Shown in pieces: positions 44,509 through 53,127 of a DNA stretch of 64,000 bases (positions are counted from its first letter, which is position 1; each line of letters starts with the position of its first letter). The notes below the pieces were generated by a model, which saw only the letters and a list, made by a program, of their open reading frames with translations, was not told the origin of the DNA and made no database searches. The position numbers were made by a program, and so were the translations under genes. Origin of the DNA: Sphingomonas sp. UV9 (GTDB lineage: Bacteria; Pseudomonadota; Alphaproteobacteria; Sphingomonadales; Sphingomonadaceae); assembly GCF_004101245.1 (NCBI RefSeq), contig NZ_SCIN01000001.1:758784-822783 (forward strand). Reading direction: 5' to 3'.

Positions 44509-45327
44509 TCATTGGGGGGGCGCGATCGTGATGGCGAGCGGCAGGGTATCCTGGCCGCGTTCTACGGTGATGGGGACGTTGCCGCCGCCCGCGAAATCCT
44601 TGGCGATCCGGTCGAGATCGCCGGGACCGGAGACGGGGCGTCCGCCGATCGAGGTGACGACGTCGCCGTTCTTGAGCCCGGCCGAGCGGAACGCGTTGCC
44701 TGATCCCTGCGCGCGGACGGTGAGCCCGCTGATGCGGCCGCCGTCGATGCGCGGGATGAAACCGATCTCGCTGCGGAGTTGCGCGATCGGGATGCCGGCT
44801 GCGGGAGGCACCGCTCCGACCGCAGGAGCGCCGGGTGCGACCGGGGTGACGGCGCCGGACTGATCGAGGAACAGGTCTTCGTCGGCGCCGCCACGGTCGA
44901 TCGTGACGTGATCGAACGCGACCGCCTTGAGGCGCACGCCGGGCTGGATCTCGTCACCGACCGCGACGCTTTGCTGCACGCCGTCGGGGCCGGCGATGAT
45001 CGCCGAACTGCGGCCCATCGCCTCGTCCATCCGCGTGCCGAACAGCGTCAGTTGCAACGAGGTCACGGTGGAAGGCTGGCCGCTCGCACCACCGAGACGG
45101 AAGAACGGATCGAAGCCGCGCAGGATGTCGGCGGGCGATCCGACGACCATCGGCGCGGCGGGACGCCAGTCGCCGAGCGGCGTGATCGGCGTGACCACCG
45201 TCCACGCCAGCCGCGCGCACTGCACCGCCAGCCCGGCCAGCAGCGCGAGTTCGACGACACTATAGACATTCACGACTGGCATACGCCGTAAGATACGGCG
45301 CGCCCGCGCGTCCAGCTTCAATCGCAT
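44509..45327 (-). CDS. gspC: Type II secretion protein C
   Basis: Bitopic inner-membrane protein of 272 residues that links the platform to the secretin. The membrane segment is VYSVVELALLAGLAVQCARL, the homology region contains LTLFGTRMDEAMGRSSAII, and the C-terminal PDZ domain has FRSAGLKNGDVVTSIGGRPV. I chose the ATG at 45327, preceded by GGGTGGG. It opens the twelve-gene operon. Confidence 0.92.
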   Translation of the reverse strand: MRLKLDARARRILRRMPVVNVYSVVELALLAGLAVQCARLAWTVVTPITPLGDWRPAAPMVVGSPADILRGFDPFFRLGGASGQPSTVTSLQLTLFGTRMDEAMGRSSAIIAGPDGVQQSVAVGDEIQPGVRLKAVAFDHVTIDRGGADEDLFLDQSGAVTPVAPGAPAVGAVPPAAGIPIAQLRSEIGFIPRIDGGRISGLTVRAQGSGNAFRSAGLKNGDVVTSIGGRPVSGPGDLDRIAKDFAGGGNVPITVERGQDTLPLAITIAPPQ

Positions 45328-45405
45328 GCGCGACCCACCCCAATTTCCCGCATCTCGTCGCGTAGGCATGCCATGTTACAATTCCGCGTCAATGGCTTGT
45401 GCGTC

Positions 45406-45466
45406 GATAGCATGCGTTCCGCGGGGATAGCATGCGTTCCGCGGGGGGTAGCGGACGTTCCGCGGG
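45406..45466. repeat. Tandem ~20-bp repeat upstream of gspC
   Basis: Three copies of a 20-22 base unit, GATAGCATGCGTTCCGCGGG, with the third degenerate (GTAGCGGACGTTCCGCGGGG). Each holds a palindromic CCGCGG core. It lies between the divergent gspC and oxygenase starts. Confidence 0.8.
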
Positions 45467-45502
45467 GTAGCGCATCGCGCGCGGGGTTGGCAGAAGACGC
45501 GG

Positions 45503-46159
45503 ATGTCTGAGCATCTCCCCTCCAGCGGCTCCGGCCTGCCCCCCGAACCGGTCGTCGCGCGGCTGTCGGTACCCGGCGTGCAGCGGGTGCCGAGCGCGAA
45601 GCTCGATCTGTTCGTGCGGAAGGACTTCCTGCCGCCCGAACTGTGCGCGACGCTGATCGAGCGGATCGATGCGGTGCGGCGACCGTCGACGATCTCCGAT
45701 TCGAACGGCGATGCGAGCTACCGGACGAGCGAGACGGGCGACCTGTCGGCAGACGATCCGGCGGTCATCGAGGTCGAGCGTCGGATCCTCGCGCTGACCG
45801 GGCTGGACCCCGCGCACGGCGAGCCGTTGCAGGGGCAGCGCTATGCCGTCGGACAGGAGTTCAAGGGTCACACCGATTATTTCGAGCCGAACGGCGTCGA
45901 TTATCAGCGCTATTGCGGCGTTGCGGGGAATCGGACGTGGACGGTCATGATCTACCTCAACCGACCCGAGGCGGGCGGCGCGACGCGGTTCAAGGCGATC
46001 GACAAGATCGTCCAGCCGGAGACGGGCAAGCTGCTCGCGTGGAACAACCGGCGTGCGGACGGCAGCCTGAACGCGGCGACGCTGCATCACGGGATGAGGG
46101 TGCGCGCAGGGGTCAAATACGTGATCACGAAATGGTTTCGGGAAAAGGAATGGCGCTAG
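45503..46159 (+). CDS. 2-oxoglutarate/Fe(II)-dependent oxygenase (prolyl 4-hydroxylase type)
   Basis: A 218-residue double-stranded beta-helix dioxygenase. The iron ligands are HTD in FKGHTDYFEP near residue 122 and the His of ATLHHGMRV near 194; the 2-oxoglutarate-binding Lys/Arg lies in VKYVITKWFRE. RTSETGDLS and QRYAVGQEF are typical of bacterial prolyl-4-hydroxylase-like enzymes. The substrate is unknown. It is a single gene, divergent from gspC. Confidence 0.9.
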   Translation: MSEHLPSSGSGLPPEPVVARLSVPGVQRVPSAKLDLFVRKDFLPPELCATLIERIDAVRRPSTISDSNGDASYRTSETGDLSADDPAVIEVERRILALTGLDPAHGEPLQGQRYAVGQEFKGHTDYFEPNGVDYQRYCGVAGNRTWTVMIYLNRPEAGGATRFKAIDKIVQPETGKLLAWNNRRADGSLNAATLHHGMRVRAGVKYVITKWFREKEWR

Positions 46160-46181
46160 GAGGGGCGACGGGCCGCACCTG

Positions 46182-46307
46182 ATCCTCCCCCGCCAGGGGG
46201 AGGTGGCTGGCACTTTTGCCAGACGGAGGGGGCGGAAAGGATCGCCTCTGTTGCGTGTCCTCCCCCTCCGTCACCTTCGGTGCCACCTTCCCCTGGCGGG
46301 GGAGAAT
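46182..46307. repeat. Palindromic element family D-like, intergenic
   Basis: Arms ATCCTCCCCCGCCAGGGGGA and, opposite strand, ATTCTCCCCCGCCAGGGGAA, then GGTGGC, with nested TGGCACTTTTGCCA. It lies between the convergent oxygenase and TonB-receptor genes and may also terminate them. It closely matches 56974. Confidence 0.85.
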
Positions 46308-46330
46308 TGTAGAGTGGAACCCGAACGCCG

Positions 46331-49051
46331 TTAGAACTGGACGCTTGCCCCCAGTGTGAAGACGCGGCCCAGCCTGTAGCGGTTGATGTCGACTTCGTTG
46401 CCGTTCGAGAAGGTCTGGTACTCGCGGTAGCCGGTGCCGGTCAGGTTGCGCGCCTCGAACTTCACCTCGATCTGCTTGCCCGCCACGGGGATGCCCTGCC
46501 GCGCGACGACGTCGAAGCGGATGCCCGGCTTCTCGATCAGGTCGGGCAGGCGAACACCGCCGCCGCCGCCGACCGGACCACGGTTGGTCACGCGGTCGCT
46601 GGCGTAGTTGAACAGGAACGTCAGCTGCGACAGGCTCGCCTTGTCCTCGATCCCGAGCTGCAGATTGACCAGGTGATCCGACTGCCCGGTCAGCGCCGCG
46701 CCGTCCTGGAACAGCACGTTCGCCGGACGCAGGCTGGCGGTCGAGCCGTTGGACTGGATCGGGCTGGCGATCAGTTCGTCGCCGACTTCGAGCGCCGAGT
46801 GCGTGTAGGTGTAATTGGCGATCGCGACGAGGCGACGGGTTGCGAAGAAATCCCCGCCCAGGCCGTCGAGCGGGATATATTTCTGAAGCTCGACCTCGCC
46901 GCCGTACAGGTTCGCGCGCGGGGCGTTGGCAAAGCCGGTCTGGAGCGTATCGCTGCCCGCCGGGAAGAACGCGACCGCCTCGATCGGATTGTCGATGCGC
47001 TTGTAGAAGCCGGCCAGATTGAACTTCTGGTCACGCGCGAAATACCATTCGTAGCGCAGCTCGCCATTGTAGAGCTGCGAATCGGTCAGGAACGGGTTGC
47101 CGAAGAACAGGCGATCGCTCTCGAAATCCTGGTACAGCTGGGGTGCGAGTTCGCGGAACTGCGGGCGGGCCAGCGTCTTCGACATATGCCCGCGGATCTG
47201 CATGTCTGCAGCGAAGTTCCAGGTGACCGTCACCGCCGGCAGCCAGTAGGACCGCGCAAGATTGGTCTGCGCGAACGATACGCCTGCGCCACCACCCGGC
47301 AGCACCGTCTCCAGTGCGTCCTCGTAGCGGATGCCGACATTGGCGCGCAGGCCGTCGGTTATCTCGCCCTCGACCTGGGCATAGGCACCGTGGATCCGCA
47401 GCGATGCGTCATAGGTCGGTGCGCAGGTCGGTGCGACGCAGGTGTTGGCAAGGCCGATCCCGTAGGTCTGCAGATTGAAGTCCGACAGCAGGAAGTCGGG
47501 GCGTTCCTGCGCGACCGCATCGTTGAGCGCGACGTTGCCCGCGGTCTGGTAGCGGAAGGTGTAGCGGCTCGAGGTGCGATCGGTGTCGCTATAGGCATAG
47601 CCGACCGACAGCGCGAACGGGCGATCGAACGGCACGTTCCAGGTGAGGTTCGCCTGCCCCGACCACAAGGTCTCGTCGAGTTCGCTGAACGCCACGGTCG
47701 CGCTCTGCAGGCCGCTGAGGTTGTTGGTGTAGTCGCCGACGTTCGCATTGTACTGATAGGTGAACTGGCGCTCGTAGGGCGAGTTGCGCTGGGTCTCGGC
47801 ATAGCTGCCGCGGGTATCGAGCGCGAAGTCGCCGAACTTGAACTCGCCGACCAGCTGCGTGTCGATCAGCTGGCGTTCGAACCAGCTGGTGTTCTGGACG
47901 ATGAACGGCTGGATGCCGTCGACGTCGCCGATGTTCGAGGTCGATCCGGTGCTGAGACGTCCCTGCTTCAGCGTGTCGTGGATGTAGAGGTTGGTCCAGC
48001 GGATCTTGTTCTCGCCGAACTCCGCGCCGAAGCCGAGCAGGCCGTTGATGATCGAACGATTGTCGGTCAGCACCGTGCGGAAGTCGCGTGTCAGGATGCC
48101 TCCGACGTCGTCGGTCGACTGCTGGATCGTGTCGCGCGTCCGCCACGTGTTGCTGATCCCCGCGGCGGCGATCACGCCGACCCGGGTGCTGCCGATATCG
48201 GCCGAGGTGCCGAAGCTTGTCTCGCCCGACAGATTGGCCGGGATCTGGTTGTTCTGTTGGAGCAAGGTCGTCTTGGCGTTCGACAGCGCGGTGATCTGCG
48301 GGCCGGTCAGCGACGTACCGTCCGCGCCCGCCGTCTTGATGAAGCCCGGCACCTTGCGCTCGCCGCTGTCGAAACCGGTCCAGTCATGCTTGCCGCCATC
48401 ATAGACATAACCGAGCTCGCTGGTCGTGACGGTGTCCGCCCCGACCGAGCCGCCGAACTGGAAGAACGTCTTTTCGGGGACCGCCTTGGTCGTCAGGTTG
48501 ATGACGCCGCCGCCGAATTCGCCCGAATAATTGACCGAATAGCTCTTCTGGACGACCGCCGAGGCGATCACGTTGGTCGGGAAGATGTCGAGCGGGACCA
48601 CGCGGCGCAGCGGCTCCGGCGACGGCAGCGGCGATCCGTTGAGCAGCGACGACGAGTAGCGATCGCCGAGACCTCGGACATAGACCAGGCCGTTGCCGAC
48701 GACCGACAGGCCGGTCACGCGTTGCAGGGCGCCGGCGATATCGCCTTCGCCGGTCCGCGCGATGTCGGCGGACGACAGCACGTTGACGACTTCGGCGGTG
48801 GCGCGCACCGCGTTGGGCACGTTGCGCCCGATGACGACGATGTCTTCACCGCCGGAATTGCCGCCGGGGGTCGAAATCTCGACCTGCTCCTGCGCCTGCG
48901 CGGCCTGTGCCGTCGGGTCGACGCGGTCTTCGACCGGCGTACCCGCCTGGGGCGAAACGATGCTGCCGGCTGGAGCGCTTTGCGCGAACGACTGCGCCGG
49001 GACGAGCGTCGTCGTCGCGAGCAGGACGGAGACGAGAACGGATGACTTCAT
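46331..49051 (-). CDS. TonB-dependent outer-membrane receptor
   Basis: A 906-residue receptor. It has a signal peptide (MKSSVLVSVLLATTTLVPAQ, cleavage near SFAQSAP), a plug domain with VVNVLSSADIARTGEGDIAG, VYVRGLGDRYSSSLLNG and YSGEFGGGVINLTTKAVP, then a 22-strand-type barrel ending FTLGASVQF. It lies 88 bases after the lipoprotein gene and is probably in its Pho-box-controlled transcript. The ligand is unknown; the phosphate link is inferred from the promoter. Confidence 0.93.
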   Translation of the reverse strand: MKSSVLVSVLLATTTLVPAQSFAQSAPAGSIVSPQAGTPVEDRVDPTAQAAQAQEQVEISTPGGNSGGEDIVVIGRNVPNAVRATAEVVNVLSSADIARTGEGDIAGALQRVTGLSVVGNGLVYVRGLGDRYSSSLLNGSPLPSPEPLRRVVPLDIFPTNVIASAVVQKSYSVNYSGEFGGGVINLTTKAVPEKTFFQFGGSVGADTVTTSELGYVYDGGKHDWTGFDSGERKVPGFIKTAGADGTSLTGPQITALSNAKTTLLQQNNQIPANLSGETSFGTSADIGSTRVGVIAAAGISNTWRTRDTIQQSTDDVGGILTRDFRTVLTDNRSIINGLLGFGAEFGENKIRWTNLYIHDTLKQGRLSTGSTSNIGDVDGIQPFIVQNTSWFERQLIDTQLVGEFKFGDFALDTRGSYAETQRNSPYERQFTYQYNANVGDYTNNLSGLQSATVAFSELDETLWSGQANLTWNVPFDRPFALSVGYAYSDTDRTSSRYTFRYQTAGNVALNDAVAQERPDFLLSDFNLQTYGIGLANTCVAPTCAPTYDASLRIHGAYAQVEGEITDGLRANVGIRYEDALETVLPGGGAGVSFAQTNLARSYWLPAVTVTWNFAADMQIRGHMSKTLARPQFRELAPQLYQDFESDRLFFGNPFLTDSQLYNGELRYEWYFARDQKFNLAGFYKRIDNPIEAVAFFPAGSDTLQTGFANAPRANLYGGEVELQKYIPLDGLGGDFFATRRLVAIANYTYTHSALEVGDELIASPIQSNGSTASLRPANVLFQDGAALTGQSDHLVNLQLGIEDKASLSQLTFLFNYASDRVTNRGPVGGGGGVRLPDLIEKPGIRFDVVARQGIPVAGKQIEVKFEARNLTGTGYREYQTFSNGNEVDINRYRLGRVFTLGASVQF

Positions 49052-49139
49052 GGCTGCCCCGGCAACAAGAGGAATTCGGTAGGTAAAAGGCTGCGCGGCG
49101 GGCCCCCGCCCGTCGCGCAGCCTCAGGCTTGCGTCGGTA

Positions 49140-50738
49140 TCAGCTGGTCGGCAGCGCGGTGCAGGCGGTGCTGGTCGTACCGAAGCTCGCGCGGTTCGAG
49201 TTGCAGGTCCAGCCGCGATACCAGGTGTCGGTGGTGCCGTTGACCGCACCGACATAGCTCGTGTTCACGAGGAACGAGCTGCCCGACGGGTTGAGCGTCG
49301 CCGCGTTGAACGCGGTGGTCGTGGTCGACACGCCGGCCGGGAGGAACGTTCCCGTGACGGCCGAACCGACGGCGGCGCTCTCGGTGTTGTTGCTGCCCGC
49401 GCGGAAGAGTGCCTGCTGCTCTTCGGTCGTCACGGTGATGCCGTTGACGGTGGTCGTCGCATACGGCGTCGCGCAGCTGAACACGACCGAGTTGAACACC
49501 GGCGGGCCCTTGTCTTCCAGCGTCGTGCTGGCGGGACGGATGGTCGTCTTGCCGCCGGCATCGGCGCCGGCGATGACGTTCAGGCAAGCGCTGCTCGGGT
49601 TGCTGACGATACCGTTGACGAAGGTCGCATCGGCACCACCGCGCAGACGGATCGCCGCGTTGGTCGCGGTCGAGGTCTCGATGAAGGTGAAGTTGGCGAG
49701 ATTGTAGGACTGGCGCGGCAGCGCGTCTTCCGAACCGTTCGAATCGATCTCGGTCGAATAGTTGTCGGTCTGCGTGTTGGACGGCTTCTGGATCGCGAGC
49801 ACGAACTGCACGAAACCCTGCCAGCCGACATCGGTATCCAGGCCGTCATCGTCCGAGCCGGTCAGCGCCAGATAGCGCAGGTTGCTGCGGCCGCCGAAGA
49901 TCTCGATGCCGTCGTCCGAGCTGTTGTGGATCTGGATGTGATCGAGCGTCGTGCCCGAGCCGGTGCCGCCGAGCGTCAGGCCCTGCAACTCGTTGTTGGG
50001 GCTGATGACGGTGCCCGAATAGCGGATCTGGACGTAACGGATGGTGCCGCTGTTGTCGGTCGGGATGGCGCCGCCGTACAGCGCGGTGCTGGTACCCTCG
50101 ACGACGTTCTCGCAGGCTGCGTTACCGCCGGGGACGGTGGTGTTGCAGTTCGAGATCGGCGCGCGACCGGCGAGGATGATGCCGCCCCACAGGCCCTGCG
50201 ATTCGTCGGTCACGCCGCCGGTCAGGTTCGCCTGCGCGGTGAAGATGATCGGCTGTGTCTCGGTGCCCTCGGCGATCAGCTTCGAGCCGCGGTTGACGAC
50301 CATGTAGTCGTTATCGGCGTTGGTGGTGTTCGCGTAGACCAGCGAACCGGCTGCGATCGTCAACGTGGTGGGGATGCCCGTCGGTGCGGTACCGGCGCCA
50401 CCGATGTCGACACCGACGTCGACGCGGCCGTTGATCTCGTAGGCGACGCCCGAAACCTTCGGCAGGCTCAGCGCGGAGGTGATCAGCGACGGCAGGCGGC
50501 ACGACCGGTAATTGCCAAGCACGCCGACATCGGTGGTGCCGGTCGGGCACGACGTGGCAGGCGTACCCGGGGTTGGCGTCGGCGTCGGCGAAGGGGTCGG
50601 GCTCGGCGTCGGCGTACCCGGAACGACGATCACGCCCTCACCCGGCGAGGCGACACTGTCAGCGCCATCGCAGGCCGAGAGTGCGAGACAGGCGGTGCCG
50701 GCCAGCAGAACAAGGCTCGTGCGCTTGAAGATGGTCAT
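49140..50738 (-). CDS. Secreted surface lipoprotein, beta-helix-like, partner of the TonB receptor
   Basis: A 532-residue exported protein with lipobox LSAC (residues 20-23). A Thr/Pro/Ser linker (PTPSPTPSPTPTPTPG) follows, then a Gly/Asn/Thr-rich body with repeated short strands such as LQGLTLGGTGSGTTLDHIQI and FGGRSNLRYLALTGSDDDG that suggest a right-handed parallel beta helix. Several Cys pairs (CPTGTTD, NCNTT, ACEN) fit an extracytoplasmic location. I do not recognise a named family with certainty. Its promoter carries a six-copy Pho box. Confidence 0.75.
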   Translation of the reverse strand: MTIFKRTSLVLLAGTACLALSACDGADSVASPGEGVIVVPGTPTPSPTPSPTPTPTPGTPATSCPTGTTDVGVLGNYRSCRLPSLITSALSLPKVSGVAYEINGRVDVGVDIGGAGTAPTGIPTTLTIAAGSLVYANTTNADNDYMVVNRGSKLIAEGTETQPIIFTAQANLTGGVTDESQGLWGGIILAGRAPISNCNTTVPGGNAACENVVEGTSTALYGGAIPTDNSGTIRYVQIRYSGTVISPNNELQGLTLGGTGSGTTLDHIQIHNSSDDGIEIFGGRSNLRYLALTGSDDDGLDTDVGWQGFVQFVLAIQKPSNTQTDNYSTEIDSNGSEDALPRQSYNLANFTFIETSTATNAAIRLRGGADATFVNGIVSNPSSACLNVIAGADAGGKTTIRPASTTLEDKGPPVFNSVVFSCATPYATTTVNGITVTTEEQQALFRAGSNNTESAAVGSAVTGTFLPAGVSTTTTAFNAATLNPSGSSFLVNTSYVGAVNGTTDTWYRGWTCNSNRASFGTTSTACTALPTS

Positions 50739-50826
50739 TCGAGAGACTCCCGGTCGAAATCGTTGATCTGATGGATCGACTCAGGCTCCCCCCTGCCGAC
50801 CTCGATTAGGCGACTATGCGGAGCGC

Positions 50827-50888
50827 GTGACGTTACGATGCGATTTGCGTGACGCTTGCATGACCGGGATATGACCGTTCGATGACAG
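50827..50888 (-). promoter_or_regulatory. Six-copy Pho box (PhoB site) before the lipoprotein-receptor operon
   Basis: Read on the minus strand, towards the lipoprotein gene, six heptamers follow each other every 11 bases: CTGTCAT, CGGTCAT, CGGTCAT, GCGTCAC, ATCGCAT, ACGTCAC, with four-base spacers. PhoB binds direct heptamer repeats of CTGTCAT type with four-base spacing. A weak seventh unit may lie at 50816-50822. A -10 region would fall near 50805-50820. Confidence 0.85.
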
Positions 50889-51035
50889 CGGGCCTGAACA
50901 CGGGTTGAAATCGGCGCGCACGAACACATCTCTTCCGATCCGGCGCGCGATGATTTACAGGCGCAGCCAGAGTCACCGCTGGCGCATCCCTGCGACCGTG
51001 CGGCCAGACCATCATTACAGGATATCTCGACAACA

Positions 51036-51371
51036 ATGGCCTCTTTCAAGGACCCCAGTTTCCAGGACCGCACGAGCAGCGCAGCCGCCGCCAAGCAGAA
51101 GGCGCTCGAAGCGCTGCGTGCCAAGCCACCGATCGACGAAGCCGTCGTCGCCGAGCGCCTCGCCGCGCGCGAAGCCAAGGAGCAGGCCGAGCGCGAGAAG
51201 CGCGCCGCCAAGCGTGCTGCCGAGAACGAAGCCAAGGCTGCGAAGAAGGCCGAGGCCGAAATCGCGGCCGAGAAGAAGCGGGAGGCCGAGGCCAAGGTCG
51301 AGCTGACCGATGCCGAGAAGAAGGCCATTCGCGACGCGAAATACGCCGCGCGAAAGAACAAGAAGAAGTGA
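51036..51371 (+). CDS. DUF6481 family protein
   Basis: A 111-residue, highly charged, Ala/Lys/Glu-rich protein predicted to be almost entirely helical or coiled coil. The start MASFKDPSFQDRTSSAAAAK and the end RDAKYAARKNKKK match the sphingomonad DUF6481 pattern. No signal peptide. Function unknown. It is transcribed away from the lipoprotein operon from the other side of a 297-base intergenic region. Confidence 0.82.
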   Translation: MASFKDPSFQDRTSSAAAAKQKALEALRAKPPIDEAVVAERLAAREAKEQAEREKRAAKRAAENEAKAAKKAEAEIAAEKKREAEAKVELTDAEKKAIRDAKYAARKNKKK

Positions 51372-51436
51372 TTTCGGGGCGGCCATGGTGCCGCCCCGCT
51401 ACGGCGGCGTTACTGACAGGTTGCCTAACCCGAACT

Positions 51437-51541
51437 CCACCCCGGCGAAGGCCGGGGCCCGATTGGAAAAGTTCCGGTGACGGAGCGCAGTAACGTCGCT
51501 AGCGACGTTACCCAGTTGGGCCCCGGCCTTCGCCGGGGTGG
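51437..51541. repeat. Palindromic element family A, intergenic
   Basis: Arms CACCCCGGCGAAGGCCGGGG on both strands, nearly perfect, followed by CCC(A/G)A(T/C)TGG. The loop includes TAACGTCGCTAGCGACGTTA, a perfect 20-base palindrome, and GACGGAGCGCAGTAACG shared with the 23257 copy. Confidence 0.9.
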
Positions 51542-51578
51542 TTGCGTGTGGGGCGCCGCACGACCTTCTCCTACCAAA

Positions 51579-51633
51579 TGTTCACCCGCGAAGGCGGGAG
51601 GCCAGACGGGACTCCCGCCTTCGTGGGAGAACA
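51579..51633. repeat. Palindromic element family B, short copy
   Basis: Arms TGTTCACCCGCGAAGGCGGG and TGTTCTCCCACGAAGGCGGG around a loop of only about ten bases, about 25 bases shorter than the other family B copies. It lies directly after the stop of the efflux outer-membrane gene. Confidence 0.85.
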
Positions 51634-51663
51634 ATTTAGGCCGGGTAGCGCGGTAGGCAGACC

Positions 51664-53127
51664 CTACTCAGCCTGTTCCCAACCGCCGCCGAGCGCCTTG
51701 AACAACGCCACCGTCAGCTGCCGCAACTGCGCATCGCTCGACACCAGCTGTTCGCGCGCGGTCAGCACGTCGGTTTGCGTGTTCAGCACCGTATCCTGCG
51801 CCACGAACCCGGTCCGGTATTGCGACTCCGCCGCCTTGGCGCTGCTCTGCGCATCCACCACTGCGCGTTGCAGTGCCGCATTGCGACGACGCTCCGCGGC
51901 GATCTGCGCGAGCGGGTCTTCGACATCGCGCAACGCCTGCAACACGGTCGACCGATAACGCTGATACGCTTGCGTGCGATCCTCCTCGCGCGACTTCACG
52001 GTCGACTTGCGCCGGCCCCAGTCGAGCAACGGGAACTGCGCCGCGCCGCTCGCGGTCAGCTGCAGACTGTCGCCCGAGAACAGATTGCCGAGCGCGGTCG
52101 AGATCAGCTGGCTCATGCCGGTCAGGCTGAACTTGGGATACAGATCGGCCACCGCGACGCCGATATCGGCGGTCGAGGCCGCCAGATCGCGTTCGGCCGC
52201 GCGGATGTCGGGGCGACGCCGCAACAGCTCGGAGGGCAAGCCGGCGGGGATCGCCGGGACGCCGAGCGGCGCCACCGACGGTGCCGCGAGTTCGGTCATC
52301 AGCGTCGCTGGCGGCTCGCCCAGCAGGATCGCGAGCGCGTGCATGCGAACGTCGATGTCGGCGCGGACCGGTTCGGCGCGAGCTTCGGTCGAGGTGATCG
52401 AGGCGCGCTGGCGGGTGACGTCGATCGATGGGACGAGGCCGACCTTGGCGATGTTGCCGGCGATCGTGAGCGCACGGCGCTGGTTGGCGATCTCGCTCTC
52501 GATCGTCGCGAGCTGCGCCTGGTCGAGCCGGAGCGCGATATAGGCCTGCGCGACTTCGGCGGCGAGCGTCACCGCGGCGTCGCGCTTCGACCAGACCGCC
52601 GCCTCGGTGCGGGCCCGAGCGCCCTCGGTGCTGCGCCGGACGCCGCCGAACAGGTCGAGCTCCCAGCTTGCGTCGAAGCCCACGGAATAGGTCGTGATGC
52701 CGCTGCCCGGCAGCGCGATGCCGCCGGTCGAGCCGGTGCCGTCTGCGCCCGTGCCGCCGCTGAAGGCGCGCGCGATCGACGAGAGGCCGGCGTTCTTGCT
52801 GAACTCGATATGGCTCGGGCTGGCGCTGGCGTTGACGCTCGGCAGGCCTTGCGAGCGCGCGACGATCTCCTGCAATCGCGCCTGGCGCACGCGCGAGGCG
52901 GCGATGGCGATGTCGGGATTGCTCTTCAGCGCACGCTCGACAAGGCCGTCCAGTTGCGGATCGCCGAACGCCGACCACCAGCGGGCCGGGTCGACAGTCG
53001 CACCGACGCTAGCTTGCGGCCCGACGAATGCCGGCGGCACCGGCAGCTCGGGCGCGACGTAATTGGGGCCGACGGTGCACCCTGCGAGCAGGGCTGCGAC
53101 CGCAACCGCCATGAACCGCGAACGCAT
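51664..53127 (-). CDS. Efflux outer-membrane channel (OprM/NodT, TolC-like lipoprotein)
   Basis: Outer-membrane factor of 487 residues. It has a lipoprotein signal with LLAGC, then TVGPNYVAPELPVPPAF, the classic OprM start. Two repeated helical halves follow, with WWSAFGDPQLDGLVERAL and VGFDASWELDLFGGVRR. The ATG overlaps the EmrB stop (TGATG). It completes a tripartite pump with the two genes upstream. Confidence 0.94.
   Translation of the reverse strand: MRSRFMAVAVAALLAGCTVGPNYVAPELPVPPAFVGPQASVGATVDPARWWSAFGDPQLDGLVERALKSNPDIAIAASRVRQARLQEIVARSQGLPSVNASASPSHIEFSKNAGLSSIARAFSGGTGADGTGSTGGIALPGSGITTYSVGFDASWELDLFGGVRRSTEGARARTEAAVWSKRDAAVTLAAEVAQAYIALRLDQAQLATIESEIANQRRALTIAGNIAKVGLVPSIDVTRQRASITSTEARAEPVRADIDVRMHALAILLGEPPATLMTELAAPSVAPLGVPAIPAGLPSELLRRRPDIRAAERDLAASTADIGVAVADLYPKFSLTGMSQLISTALGNLFSGDSLQLTASGAAQFPLLDWGRRKSTVKSREEDRTQAYQRYRSTVLQALRDVEDPLAQIAAERRRNAALQRAVVDAQSSAKAAESQYRTGFVAQDTVLNTQTDVLTAREQLVSSDAQLRQLTVALFKALGGGWEQAE

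Noticed and set aside
45406..45466. Possible CRISPR-like array
   Set aside because: The units are adjacent without unique spacers and only three copies occur, so it is a simple tandem repeat.
46182..46307. A plain rho-independent terminator between convergent genes
   Set aside because: The hairpin is too long, lacks a U-tract and recurs at 56974 with the same inner sequence, so it is better called a repeat element, though it may also stop transcription.
46673..49045. A 790-codon open frame opposite the TonB receptor
   Set aside because: Antisense shadow. The minus strand has a signal peptide, plug motifs and barrel C-terminus.
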